From the IMG/VR virus record IMGVR_UViG_3300046011_006206, positions 1-40,555 of that record: a stretch of DNA of 40,555 nt; one strand, 5' to 3'. Each line of letters begins with the position of its first letter. Positions within the stretch are counted from its first letter, which is position 1. Made by a program: the position numbers and the translations under genes. Under the pieces are notes generated by a model. The model was not told the DNA's origin and made no database searches. It saw only the letters and a program-made list of their open reading frames with translations. Below are positions 14,298 through 22,898 of the stretch, in pieces. The DNA is from a virus.

Positions 14298-14747
14298 ATG
14301 CAGCTACAGCTAGCCAGTTCAATGTTTGGATGTCATGCCCATGTGGTGCATGAAGACAACACTTGGGATTTGGGATATATTGAAGACGCAGAACTTGCAG
14401 GTAAGTTTCGTCAACGCTTGCATGGTGATGTTTGGATGTGGCGCAATCCACGTTGCCAGCCACGTGAACTGCGAGATATTCTCGTAAGTCTCGAGCATGC
14501 AAGCGACCAGTTCAGTGTGCGCTTGCGTGCCGTGGAAAACAGTGATGATTTTTATGCTATTTTGGCTGTAAACAATGAACTGGTGGCCCGCACGCTTGCA
14601 TGGAAAACCATGCAGCACTGGCAAAAGTGGAGTCGACAAGAAGAAACTCAATATCTAAGAGAACAGCGTGTTAAGTTTGAACCAAAAGTCAGTGCTGATG
14701 GTAAAACTGTAAAAGTGAGAGTGAAAGTTAGTACTCTAGGCGATTAA
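14298..14747 (+). CDS. Unknown early protein
   Basis: 149 aa, with its own early promoter and a good AGAGAGG site 7 nt before ATG. The N-terminal half is His/Cys/Trp-containing (FGCHAHVVHEDNTWDLGYI, GDVWMWRNPRCQPRELRD). The C-terminal half is helical then strongly basic and beta (KFEPKVSADGKTVKVRVKVSTL). No known family. Its stop TAA shares TTAA with the stop of the convergent minus-strand gene, so no terminator separates them. Confidence 0.75.
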   Translation: MQLQLASSMFGCHAHVVHEDNTWDLGYIEDAELAGKFRQRLHGDVWMWRNPRCQPRELRDILVSLEHASDQFSVRLRAVENSDDFYAILAVNNELVARTLAWKTMQHWQKWSRQEETQYLREQRVKFEPKVSADGKTVKVRVKVSTLGD

Positions 14748-15118
14748 ACTTCGCGCACCAAAGTAATGGTGCGTCGTTTTACTCGTTTGTTTAACATTTC
14801 ACGTAGATTTACTGTGGGACCTTGAACTACACGACTTTCTTTGCTTGCAAAAGTTTTTAATACGGTTCTAAACTCTTGAAAGTCTTGCCCCATAAACAAA
14901 TTTATGGGGATATTTCTGTTGCTTTCCCACCACCAAGTTTCACCACAAACTAGAAACCTTTTCTTGCGAACATCAGTCCAGTTGTCATCCCAAGCATAAA
15001 TGTTGATAAACTGTTGATCAGCTTGTTGAATGATTCCTAGATACTCGTTGTTGAGATATTGCACTACACTGAGAAAGGGATATCTTTGTTGCAAGTCGGT
15101 TAGTTCCTGTGGTGTCAT
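14744..15118 (-). CDS. Conserved unknown protein of marine T4-like phages
   Basis: 124 aa. The segments PFLSVVQYLNNEYLGIIQQ, GETWWWESNRNIPINLFMGQDF and QGPTVNLREM recall a small protein conserved among T4-like cyanophages, with the GxTWWWESNRxxPINxF core intact. No function is known to me. Shine-Dalgarno AAGGAA precedes ATG. The only clear promoter in the 63-bp divergent gap points the other way. A GAATAAAATAG stretch is a weak late-promoter candidate. It ends tail-to-tail with the neighbouring gene. Confidence 0.8.
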   Translation of the reverse strand: MTPQELTDLQQRYPFLSVVQYLNNEYLGIIQQADQQFINIYAWDDNWTDVRKKRFLVCGETWWWESNRNIPINLFMGQDFQEFRTVLKTFASKESRVVQGPTVNLREMLNKRVKRRTITLVREV

Positions 15119-15141
15119 AGCAGTTTCCTTGTAACAGTTCA

Positions 15142-15150
15142 GCTAAATAC
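15142..15150 (+). promoter_or_regulatory. Late promoter
   Basis: GCTAAATAC matches the TAAATA core of the other late promoters in this window. It lies about 30 bp before the ATG at 15182, which has no obvious Shine-Dalgarno sequence. Confidence 0.55.
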
Positions 15151-15181
15151 TTATTAGATTAATCACTATTTTATTCATGAT

Positions 15182-15994
15182 ATGTCCACTATTACCCTTT
15201 ATTCTTATCAACAACAGCTATATTGGATGTATGATGCACCTGGAACTTTCCTGCAGACATGGCCCATGATTCAATATAAGCAAAAAATATACAAAGGCGT
15301 TACTAACACCCTGCAAATGCTGGTGCGTAATGTTGATCGGAGACCTGTGGACATTACCGGTCTCACTCTAACTGCTCAAATGATTAATGTGGAAACACAA
15401 CAGACAGTTTTGGTTAAAAGTGTCACAACTACCAATGCTGCTCAAGGCCAAGCTGTAGTTGACATACAAGAAACTGATATTCAGTTTTTGCCTTTGGGAT
15501 TTTACAATATTCAGCTTACCAGCACTGATGACAGCAATGTGCAACGTTTTCTTTACAGTGATCAATATCAAGACATTGATGTGGCAGTGGAAATTTTAGC
15601 TGGCACTCAACGTGAACTTGTTCCAGCCACAGTAATCACTAACTTCACACCCACACCGCTCAACTGGTGGACTGATATTTTATACGTGAGTTCCAGTTTA
15701 CCTGGCAATGCACAAACAGGTGAGACTTCGGGGACTCATACATGGGTGGTTTACACAACCAACTGGTTGGGCAAGCTTTGGATGCAAGGCAGTTTGACAG
15801 AAAATGTGCCCACAGATAACGAATGGTTTTTCATTCCTCTAACAGCTGACACCAACTACAAACAATGGACTGGCGACGATCAGCCCACAATATGGCAGGG
15901 CAGCACCACACAAAATCTCTACTGGGTGCGTTTTGTTTATCAAAGTGCTCTTGGCAACACAGGAACGTTTGACAAAATACTCTACAAAAGCTAA
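15182..15994 (+). CDS. Probable virion protein, beta-rich
   Basis: 270 aa, predicted largely beta with Thr, Gln and Trp. The first ~130 residues (YKGVTNTLQMLVRNVDRRPVDITGLTLTAQMIN..., VVDIQETDIQFLPLGFYNIQLTSTDD) look like an immunoglobulin-like or BppU-N-type sandwich found in phage baseplate and fibre proteins. The second half (WTDILYVSSSLPGNAQTGETSGTHTW) is another beta domain. Late promoter supports a structural role. No Shine-Dalgarno site is evident. The exact virion location is not known. Confidence 0.75.
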   Translation: MSTITLYSYQQQLYWMYDAPGTFLQTWPMIQYKQKIYKGVTNTLQMLVRNVDRRPVDITGLTLTAQMINVETQQTVLVKSVTTTNAAQGQAVVDIQETDIQFLPLGFYNIQLTSTDDSNVQRFLYSDQYQDIDVAVEILAGTQRELVPATVITNFTPTPLNWWTDILYVSSSLPGNAQTGETSGTHTWVVYTTNWLGKLWMQGSLTENVPTDNEWFFIPLTADTNYKQWTGDDQPTIWQGSTTQNLYWVRFVYQSALGNTGTFDKILYKS

Positions 15995-16002
15995 ACCATG
16001 TA

Positions 16003-17040
16003 ATGGTATCTGTAGCAGATGTAGTTGGTCAATGGATTCCTGCGCGAGCTAGAACCGCTAGTAAAGGCTGGAAAAGTGCAAATGCAGTATGTTGCAGCCA
16101 TCGCGGACACAGGCCTGACACTCGTGGTCGTGGCAACTGGTTGATTGATGGACAATCACACGTTTCCTACAGTTGTTATAACTGTGGATATCGTTGTAGA
16201 TATACAGGTGATGGCCTAACTGACAGTTTTCGCATGCTGCTGTCGTGGATGTCTGTTCCACAAGAAATTATTGACAGTTTAAAAATGCACGAGCTGCAAA
16301 AAAGCCTTGAAGGCAGCTCCAGCACAGATTCTCTTCCGGCCATTACGTTAGACGTGAAGTTTGAACCTGATGCTTGGCCCTTGAACAGCCAGTTAATGAG
16401 TAAACTTGTCGAGGAAAACAATCAAGATCCTGATTTTCTACAAGCTTGGCACTATATCAATCAGCGTGGCTCTAGTATCATGAGAAACAGTGAATACTTT
16501 TGGTCACCTCACGGGGGACGATGGAAAATGAAACACAGAGTTCTCGTTCCCATGAAAGATCACAAACAAGCCACAGTGGGTTACAGTGCGCGATGGGCAG
16601 GAACCCCACCTGCTGGGCAGCCTAGATATGTCAACAGCAAGTTGCCCACAGACTATTTGTTCAACAGTCATGTGCTGTATAATAGCAGACACTTTGTGAT
16701 TGTAGTTGAGGGACTTTTGACTGCCATAAGTATTGATTGTGTAGCTGTCATGAGCCATGTGTTAAGTCAAGGGCAAATATCTCAGCTGCAAAAATCTGGC
16801 AAACAAATAATCATAATGCCTGATCAAGAACAACAGAATCAAGACTTAATTGATCAAGCATTACAGTTGGATTGGGCTGTGAGTTTCCCACAATGGGAAA
16901 AATCATGCAAAGATGCAGCAGATGCAGCTCAGCGTTATGGTGAGTTGTTTACAATAAGAAGCATAATTCAGTCTCGCACTACAAGTGATTTGAAAATAGG
17001 CGTATTACGACAGGCCATGGGTAAAAACAATGGATTCTAA
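16003..17040 (+). CDS. 61: DNA primase (T4 gp61-like)
   Basis: Makes RNA primers for lagging-strand synthesis with the gp41 helicase. An N-terminal zinc-binding region has C30/C31, H33/H36 and C58-x2-C61. A TOPRIM fold follows, with the conserved glutamate in VVEG (E236) and the acidic pair region in IIMPDQE (D274), then CKDAADAAQRYG. 345 aa, close to T4 gp61 (342 aa). The gene overlaps gp41 by 11 nt, consistent with primosome coupling. Start ATG has no clear Shine-Dalgarno site. It begins 8 bp after a late gene, so some expression may be by read-through. Confidence 0.92.
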   Translation: MVSVADVVGQWIPARARTASKGWKSANAVCCSHRGHRPDTRGRGNWLIDGQSHVSYSCYNCGYRCRYTGDGLTDSFRMLLSWMSVPQEIIDSLKMHELQKSLEGSSSTDSLPAITLDVKFEPDAWPLNSQLMSKLVEENNQDPDFLQAWHYINQRGSSIMRNSEYFWSPHGGRWKMKHRVLVPMKDHKQATVGYSARWAGTPPAGQPRYVNSKLPTDYLFNSHVLYNSRHFVIVVEGLLTAISIDCVAVMSHVLSQGQISQLQKSGKQIIIMPDQEQQNQDLIDQALQLDWAVSFPQWEKSCKDAADAAQRYGELFTIRSIIQSRTTSDLKIGVLRQAMGKNNGF

Positions 17041-18427
17041 AAAACACGAATACAGCGAGGCCAAGCAAAAGCTGTTGATTGATATATTAATGAGCAGTGA
17101 GGAAGTTTTTATTCGCTGTCAGAATATTCTCAAACCACAGTATTGGAATCAAAAGTTTCGCAAAGCCATCAAGTATATTTTGGACTATGTTGATGATCAT
17201 AAAGCATTACCAAAAATACAACAACTCAATGTTGAGACTCAAAGTAACTTTGAGTTGATTCCTGATATCAACACACATCATATTGAAGCCTTTTTGCAGG
17301 AAATTGAAGAGTTTTGTAAAAATCGTGCATTGGCTGAAGCTGTGTTATCGGCAGTGGATCTTATTGAAAAGGGCAACTATGGTGAAGTAGAGAAACGAGT
17401 TCGCGATGCCATTCTCATTAGTTTGGTAAGTGATGTAGGCACAGATTACTTTGCCGATCCACGCGAACGTCTTAATCGTATCAAAAGCAACAACGGACAA
17501 GTAAGCACAGGCTGGAAAACTGTTGATCAGAAACTATATGGTGGTGTAAATCGTGGTGAAATCACTATTTGGGCTGCACCCAGCGGTGTGGGCAAAAGTT
17601 TGTTTTTGCAAAATCTCAGTTTGAGTTTTGTTAAACAAAAACTCAACGTGATTTATATCAGTCTCGAGCTCAGTGAAGAACTAACCAGCATGCGAGTGGA
17701 CAGCATGTTGACTGGCGTAGCAACTACTGATATTTTCCGTAAACTTGATGACGTGGAAATCAAAGTCAAGCAAACCAGTCGTTCATCAGGAACTTTTCAC
17801 ATCAAGCAAATGCCACAAGGCAGCACAACCAACGACATCAAAGCCTATCTCAAGGCATATGAGATTAAAACCGGGCAGCGAGCAGACGCCTTGATTGTGG
17901 ACTATTTGGATTTGTTGTATCCCAACAACAAAAAGATCAATCCCAGTGACTTGTTTATCAAGGACAAGTTTGTTGCCGAAGAGCTTCGCGGCTTGGCTGT
18001 GGAGCGTAAAATACTTTGCATGACAGCCAGTCAGCTAAATCGCGGTTCAATCAACGAGCAGGAACATGATCAAAGCATGATTGCTGGTGGTATCAGCAAA
18101 ATCCACACAGCAGACAATGTTATCACAATCTATGCCACACAAGCTATGAAAGAACGTGGACAATACCAAATCCAGTTTATTAAAACACGTAGCAGCAGTG
18201 GCGTGGGCAGCAAGTTGTTTTTGGGCTATGATCCAGCAACACTGAAAATATTTGATCTTGAAGATCAAGGTCAAGTGCAACAGGCACAGGCAGGAGTGGT
18301 TACAGATGTGCTGGCTGATCTTCGTAGAAAAAGCACACAACCTCCGCCCAAATCAGATACTCAACCACCAGTTGCTGCAAGCAAAATGCAGGATCTCAGC
18401 AAGCTAACAAGCTTGATACGACGTTAA
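17030..18427 (+). CDS. 41: Replicative DnaB-type helicase (T4 gp41-like)
   Basis: Hexameric 5'-3' helicase of the replication fork. A helical N-terminal domain comes first (residues 1-130). The RecA-like core has Walker A APSGVGKS at 183-190, ISLELSEELTSMRVDS (motif H1a region), Walker B ALIVDYLDLL near 285, and SQLNRG plus a Q-loop-like segment. 465 aa, close to T4 gp41 (475 aa). The start overlaps the primase gene. The C terminus is a Pro/Gln-rich tail ending SKLTSLIRR. A hairpin with an embedded late promoter follows the stop. Confidence 0.95.
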   Translation: MDSKKHEYSEAKQKLLIDILMSSEEVFIRCQNILKPQYWNQKFRKAIKYILDYVDDHKALPKIQQLNVETQSNFELIPDINTHHIEAFLQEIEEFCKNRALAEAVLSAVDLIEKGNYGEVEKRVRDAILISLVSDVGTDYFADPRERLNRIKSNNGQVSTGWKTVDQKLYGGVNRGEITIWAAPSGVGKSLFLQNLSLSFVKQKLNVIYISLELSEELTSMRVDSMLTGVATTDIFRKLDDVEIKVKQTSRSSGTFHIKQMPQGSTTNDIKAYLKAYEIKTGQRADALIVDYLDLLYPNNKKINPSDLFIKDKFVAEELRGLAVERKILCMTASQLNRGSINEQEHDQSMIAGGISKIHTADNVITIYATQAMKERGQYQIQFIKTRSSSGVGSKLFLGYDPATLKIFDLEDQGQVQQAQAGVVTDVLADLRRKSTQPPPKSDTQPPVAASKMQDLSKLTSLIRR

Positions 18428-18438
18428 TTTTTTACATC

Positions 18439-18481
18439 AGTTTCCCATAAATAAAGCAAATGTTTTTGCTTATGGGAAACT
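18439..18481 (+). promoter_or_regulatory. Late promoter within a ribosome-site-hiding hairpin
   Basis: AGTTTCCCATAA (18439-18450) pairs exactly with TTATGGGAAACT (18470-18481). An inner 5-bp stem (GCAAA/TTTGC) and a TGTT loop extend it. The left arm contains ATAAATA (18447-18453), a late promoter that would start RNA near 18459. The right arm contains GGGA, the probable ribosome site for the TTG at 18485. The hairpin may also weakly terminate the gp41 transcript. Confidence 0.65.
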
Positions 18482-18484
18482 ATT

Positions 18485-18733
18485 TTGAAGTCTAAATCTA
18501 GCATTCTTGAAGAACTTGACCGGCACATTGGCAGCCGCAACAAACACAGTGTTATAGAAAACCGTGTTATTCATCTAGTTGCCAACATGGCAAATCTTTG
18601 TGAACAAATCCGTATAACTTACAGTCAAGATCAAGCAGATGACTTGATTCGCCGTCTTCAGCGTGCGTTGTTGACAAATGATGACAAAAAGTTCACCCGC
18701 AAAATTAGCGAATATAAGAATCAAGAGAAGTAA
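18485..18733 (+). CDS. Small helical protein, TTG start
   Basis: 82 aa. No ATG exists near the N terminus. TTG 18485 is the first start after an in-frame stop, and the next Met is residue 34. The sequence is wholly helical and charged (ILEELDRHIGSRNKHSVIENRVIHLVANMANLCEQIRITYSQDQADDLIRRLQRALL). The hairpin covering its ribosome site suggests late-only translation. It is followed after 4 nt by a late gene. No family recognised. Confidence 0.7.
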   Translation: MKSKSSILEELDRHIGSRNKHSVIENRVIHLVANMANLCEQIRITYSQDQADDLIRRLQRALLTNDDKKFTRKISEYKNQEK

Positions 18734-18737
18734 ATCC

Positions 18738-19841
18738 ATGACCCAATCACTTGCTGTTTATGAAGACATTCGCAAAAATATAAATTTTATTGATGAAATA
18801 CAACATCAAGACACAAATGAAGCCCTGGGTGATTTGGTAAAAAAAGCCCAAACTTATTGGTCAAAAAAGAAAACTGGTTGGGCTGGCCGAGAAAAACGGG
18901 CTGGACAACGTGCTGGACGACGCGAACTTGAACATTATGTTAATCAAAACTTCAAATGGTTGGGATTACTAATGGGGCGTCAAAACATAGACTGGACTGA
19001 ATTAAGTTTTGGTAACATGCGTCATTTTTTCAAAGCACCAAGTAATCGTATTGGCTTGGATGATGCAGATGTTGATAAAGTTTTTGCCAAAGTTCAAAAG
19101 CAGTTTAACATACCTAATATCAAAAACAACGTCAATATAAATGACGATGCACTTACAAGCCAAGCGATTGTAAAAGGGCTTTTGAAACAAGGTATAGTGC
19201 AAGCACAAGCCAAGCAAGGGCTAGGCGACGGTTCACAAAAAGAACCTGCTGCAAGCACCACAGCTAATGCTCCTGCTGCCGCAGCTGGCAGCCCTGCAGC
19301 TAGTCCTGCATCTGCATCTTCCAATACTACGTCTGCAACATCTACATCGCCAGCTGTTCCAGCAGCAGCACCTGCTGCACAACAAGACCAAAAACCTTTT
19401 GATCCTCAGAAGCCCGATTTAGTAGTGGATATTAAAGGTCAACCAACAAAAGTTTGGAAAGTTCCTGTTACTCCACAAGCACCTTCAGGATGGGTGTATT
19501 GGAATCCAGTTGATAAGGTTTGGGTCAAACCCCCAGCTGGCAGTAAAGACGCTGACTGGTTTAATGACTATTATGCTGCTAAACAGGTAAAAGAAGGGGT
19601 TTCTCCCCAAGGACCAGCTGGCGCCCACACTGAAGATTTAGTAGCTGCACAGCAAGCTGAGCAGCAAGGCGATAAAGCCCTACAATATGAAAAGCTTGCA
19701 GATTACCATGAAAAGTTCAGCAAAATCAATAAGTTAAAACCTGCTGATCGTGTTCATCATATAACACAAGCAGGCATTTATCGCAGTGCTGCTCAAGCTG
19801 TTCGATCAGCCCAAGAAACTTTAGCCAAGAGTTCAAAATGA
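18738..19841 (+). CDS. Late protein with Ala/Pro linker
   Basis: 367 aa from ATG 18738, preceded by a purine-rich AAGAGAAG site. Start at 18678 would overlap the previous gene by 56 bp. Residues ~1-150 are helical with many basic residues (KKAQTYWSKKKTGWAGREKRAGQRAGRRELEH). Residues ~170-230 are a low-complexity Ala/Ser/Thr/Pro linker. The C-terminal part has WKVPVTPQAPSGWVYWNPVDKVWVKPP then helices. The architecture of two folded parts joined by a flexible linker fits a virion or internal protein. The family is not recognised. ATGA-coupled to the next gene. Confidence 0.75.
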   Translation: MTQSLAVYEDIRKNINFIDEIQHQDTNEALGDLVKKAQTYWSKKKTGWAGREKRAGQRAGRRELEHYVNQNFKWLGLLMGRQNIDWTELSFGNMRHFFKAPSNRIGLDDADVDKVFAKVQKQFNIPNIKNNVNINDDALTSQAIVKGLLKQGIVQAQAKQGLGDGSQKEPAASTTANAPAAAAGSPAASPASASSNTTSATSTSPAVPAAAPAAQQDQKPFDPQKPDLVVDIKGQPTKVWKVPVTPQAPSGWVYWNPVDKVWVKPPAGSKDADWFNDYYAAKQVKEGVSPQGPAGAHTEDLVAAQQAEQQGDKALQYEKLADYHEKFSKINKLKPADRVHHITQAGIYRSAAQAVRSAQETLAKSSK

Positions 19842-21544
19842 AACTATTTCAAGATTTGAATCGATACGTAACACAAAATGCCACAGTAAGCTTGGCTGGT
19901 AATAATCCAGTTAATGTTGCAGAGTGTTCTAATACTATTTTCCAAGGCTTGCTTGCCTTGCATGTTTTACGTCAAGAGCCAGAAAGTCATCATGTAATAA
20001 GAGAATACGCAGAAAACACGCTGCAAATAGCCAACAGCACAGGTTTGTATGAGTTTTTGCATGTCATGCATACTGAAGTATTACGTGAGCATGCTAGAGA
20101 CGAAAAAAGTTATTTTACAAAAAGCGAAATTGACCAACAGATCCGTGTTACTCACGAATTTCTGCATGCATGTAGTGAGGTAACCTATCCGCAGTCCATG
20201 CAAAATCAAAGATTATTGCAGTTGGAGAGCAGTTATAAAATCACCAGCACTGCTGATAAAAAACTACGTCGTGATGTTGCCAACTGGCAGAAACTTGATG
20301 CTGACACACGCTGGTCAGTGTGCCAGAAACTTTGGGAAAACATTCATCGCACGCAAGGCTTGCGTGACCTACGCAACTGCTTGCGACGTTATGTGCAAGA
20401 ACAAAAATGGCCTGCTCCTGTTACTGGAGAAAAACCACCTGTCAGTGCTGCCAACCGCATGCAGTTGCTGACTCGCCTACCAGTTGTGAAAGAAAACCTA
20501 GAAGCCAGTCAAGGCGTTAAAGATCTTGAACATGCATTGACTAAAACACAAGATCACAGCTATGAAAACATAGACAAAATCATGCGTGGTATTTGCCAAA
20601 AGTTGTCGATCAGCCCGCATCAACTGCATAAAGAGTTTGTCTCACAGCATCAGATGACACCCGACGACTGGGTTAGACAATCAAATGTGCGGGGTTTTAG
20701 AGAAGAAACTAATATACCCGAAGCTATAAAAGGCTGGAAGCATGCACAAAGTGACTTGGCAAAGTGGAGAGCTGGAAAAAAATCAGCATCGCAACCAGTT
20801 AAGCTTGTTTCTGTTAAAAAAGATGGTAATGAAAGCAAAATGCATGACGCTGTGAAAACATTTGATACACAAGACCAAGCTCTAGAATATCACAAACGTT
20901 TGATAGGTCTTAATCCTGGTAGAAATATCAAGCACAATCTATATGTTGATGGTCAGTTAGTGCAACTGCTGGATGCCACACACCTAAAAGAAGTTAGACA
21001 TCAAATAGGTGCCGCTGCTGAAAAGGCTTTAAAAAAAGCTTCCGACAATGGTAATAGTCAAGCACGGGCTATAGAAAAATGGAAACAGTTGGACGCCAGA
21101 GAAAAAGAAATACAAGCACGCTCGGATGCAAATACCGGCAAGTATGCTAAAACACTTGACAATATAACCAGGCAAAAAACTCAAGTTGCCAAAAACGGGA
21201 ACTTAAATGCATTTGGAAAACCAGTTTCAGAATCAGCAAGTGCGGGTGGAACCAGTGCTGGTGCAATAGCCAGCATGGCAAATCCCCAGGGGCAAGTAAA
21301 TCGCAGGCCCAGTTTGTTTGGATATGTTCCTGAAGACGCGCCTGCACCAAAAAGAAAGAATATATTTCAAGTTGGGGATCAAGTGATATCCAGATGGGGG
21401 GACAGAAAAGATCAAAAACCTCACACTATTACCAAAATAGATGGGGATTTCATCCACACAGATGAACAAAGTTTTTTCAATCCCGAAAACTCCCTGTTCC
21501 ATCATGAGAACTTTGTTCTTTACAAACGCCGACAAGACGTGTGA
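19838..21544 (+). CDS. Large late protein with C-terminal KOW/Tudor-like domain
   Basis: 568 aa. The N-terminal ~400 residues are helical, rich in His, Gln and Lys. The final ~55 residues (NIFQVGDQVISRWGDRKDQKPHTITKIDGDFIHTDEQS) look like a small SH3/KOW-type beta barrel. A Ser/Ala/Gly linker lies at ~465-490. The gene is basic overall, and ATGA-coupled to the gene before it, so the two may work together. No catalytic motif visible. Possibly an internal head or structural protein. This is inference from its late operon. Confidence 0.75.
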   Translation: MKLFQDLNRYVTQNATVSLAGNNPVNVAECSNTIFQGLLALHVLRQEPESHHVIREYAENTLQIANSTGLYEFLHVMHTEVLREHARDEKSYFTKSEIDQQIRVTHEFLHACSEVTYPQSMQNQRLLQLESSYKITSTADKKLRRDVANWQKLDADTRWSVCQKLWENIHRTQGLRDLRNCLRRYVQEQKWPAPVTGEKPPVSAANRMQLLTRLPVVKENLEASQGVKDLEHALTKTQDHSYENIDKIMRGICQKLSISPHQLHKEFVSQHQMTPDDWVRQSNVRGFREETNIPEAIKGWKHAQSDLAKWRAGKKSASQPVKLVSVKKDGNESKMHDAVKTFDTQDQALEYHKRLIGLNPGRNIKHNLYVDGQLVQLLDATHLKEVRHQIGAAAEKALKKASDNGNSQARAIEKWKQLDAREKEIQARSDANTGKYAKTLDNITRQKTQVAKNGNLNAFGKPVSESASAGGTSAGAIASMANPQGQVNRRPSLFGYVPEDAPAPKRKNIFQVGDQVISRWGDRKDQKPHTITKIDGDFIHTDEQSFFNPENSLFHHENFVLYKRRQDV

Positions 21545-21567
21545 AACCCGCGTGATTTGGGCAAACC

Positions 21568-21577
21568 TAATAAATAC
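21568..21577 (+). promoter_or_regulatory. Late promoter
   Basis: TAATAAATAC lies 41 bp before the ATG at 21618, with a strong AAGGAG Shine-Dalgarno site between them. A short TGCAA/TTGCA inverted repeat lies in the leader. Confidence 0.7.
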
Positions 21578-21617
21578 TCATGCAAAAATATACTTGCACT
21601 TACAAGGAGAATAAACA

Positions 21618-22403
21618 ATGACTGATCGCGTAAATGGATCTACATTTGCAGGTGAGTTCCTAACTGGCAACATGGATTTCTTCACCCTGTTGACACTTGT
21701 GCCAGTTGGACAAACCAATGTAGTAACACCAGTAGTTGATCTGCCCAGCTATCAAACATATGCTAGCACCGGCGTGTGGACCACAGTGTCTGTTACAGAC
21801 AGCAGCGGTACCGCAACAAGCTATGCCACATTGAATGCATATCTAGATGCTTTTTACAAGCAAACCAATCTTGACAACTTGATCCGCACATTTTCTGGCC
21901 GTGCTAATCCAGTTGCCATTAGTGTTAACAGCATAACTGGTAACATTCCCGGCACAGCAACAGCAATCAATGCAAATACAACAACTTTGTGGGCATTTTA
22001 CGGGCTTTACAACAACATTGCTACACCCACACAAGTATTTGGTAGCGCATACACAACTGGTAAAACTTTCTACAGTGTTCACGTTGCTACAGAAAAGACA
22101 TTGCTGTGGACAGCTGGCACTAACAGCAACTTCAGTACTTCAACTGCTGCTGACAACACAAATGCACAAGGTTACAACATCTTGGCAAGCAACAGCAGTT
22201 ACCAAGGATTGGATGGCCTTACTGCATATGACACTCAAAGCGCTCAAGTGCTTAGCGGAAGTGCTCAAGGTTCCGATGCAACCAACTACTACTACCTCAA
22301 GAACACTGTTCAACCCTATGTAACAACATGGAATACAAGCAGTGCAACTCTTACAAACACCATGGCAGCACAAGGCTTTGTGCTTAACACAGTGGGCGTG
22401 TAA
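21618..22403 (+). CDS. Abundant late virion protein candidate
   Basis: 261 aa, rich in Thr, Ser, Asn, Ala and Tyr, with only one acidic-rich stretch and no Cys. Beta segments and short helices alternate (FFTLLTLVPVGQTNVVTPVVDLPSYQTY; LWAFYGLYNNI). It forms its own transcription unit: late promoter, AAGGAG site and the only canonical intrinsic terminator on the plus strand in the window. That arrangement and the composition suggest a highly expressed capsid-decoration, tail or fibre protein. I do not recognise the family. Confidence 0.75.
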   Translation: MTDRVNGSTFAGEFLTGNMDFFTLLTLVPVGQTNVVTPVVDLPSYQTYASTGVWTTVSVTDSSGTATSYATLNAYLDAFYKQTNLDNLIRTFSGRANPVAISVNSITGNIPGTATAINANTTTLWAFYGLYNNIATPTQVFGSAYTTGKTFYSVHVATEKTLLWTAGTNSNFSTSTAADNTNAQGYNILASNSSYQGLDGLTAYDTQSAQVLSGSAQGSDATNYYYLKNTVQPYVTTWNTSSATLTNTMAAQGFVLNTVGV

Positions 22404-22420
22404 TACTTTTCCACTAGGAG

Positions 22421-22446
22421 AAAAGGGCGCTTTTGCGCCCTTTTTT
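22421..22446 (+). terminator. Intrinsic terminator
   Basis: AAAAGGGCGC and GCGCCCTTTT form a GC-rich 10-bp stem with a TTTT loop, running into T-rich sequence. It closes the single-gene late unit. Confidence 0.95.
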
Positions 22447-22486
22447 CTTGATGTCAAGTTCACTAACTAAATACTTGACGTTCAAG
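22447..22486 (+). promoter_or_regulatory. Late promoter in loop of ribosome-site-hiding hairpin
   Basis: CTTGATGTCAAG (22447-22458) pairs with CTTGACGTTCAAG (22474-22486), giving 12 pairs with one G-U and one bulged base. The 15-nt loop holds ACTAAATA, the late promoter. The right arm runs into AAGGA, the Shine-Dalgarno site of the ATG at 22497. RNA started at the late promoter would lack the left arm. Confidence 0.6.
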
Positions 22487-22496
22487 GAAAAACATT

Positions 22497-22898
22497 ATGA
22501 CACAATCAGAAAACATCGTAAATGAAGGGGTAATGGGCAACTTAACCACATTAGACCCCTTGGGTAGAATGTTGCAGCTGGCTGGAGTTGATACACCTGC
22601 AGAAACTTTACAAGAAGATGCTGCTAGTAATACAATTTCGCAGTTGGTGAAAAGTGCCATTAACCTTCCGCAATACAAAGGAAATGCCGAAGCAGCTAGA
22701 TTATATGTTATTGGAACGTTATTGAGTGCCATTTATCAAAATGCTCAAGCACAGCCATTTCAAACTGTGCAAGCACAAGCAAAAACCAAAGCTCTTACGG
22801 CATTGGGTGCAATAGGTGCAGACTTTATAAAAAGTTCACAAACAGCCGTTAAACCCACCGCTGCGCAGCCTGCACCTGTTGGTGCAACACCAAGATGA
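22497..22898 (+). CDS. Small late protein
   Basis: 133 aa, Ala/Gln-rich. The central part is helical (SNTISQLVKSAINLPQYKGNAEAARLYVIGTLLSAIYQNAQ), and the C-terminal ~30 residues are a Pro/Ala/Thr tail. ATG 22497 has AAGGA 8 nt upstream. The stop overlaps the next start (ATGA). The late promoter lies in a hairpin loop just upstream. No known family. The three coupled genes from here to 23760 probably form one unit. Confidence 0.75.
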   Translation: MTQSENIVNEGVMGNLTTLDPLGRMLQLAGVDTPAETLQEDAASNTISQLVKSAINLPQYKGNAEAARLYVIGTLLSAIYQNAQAQPFQTVQAQAKTKALTALGAIGADFIKSSQTAVKPTAAQPAPVGATPR

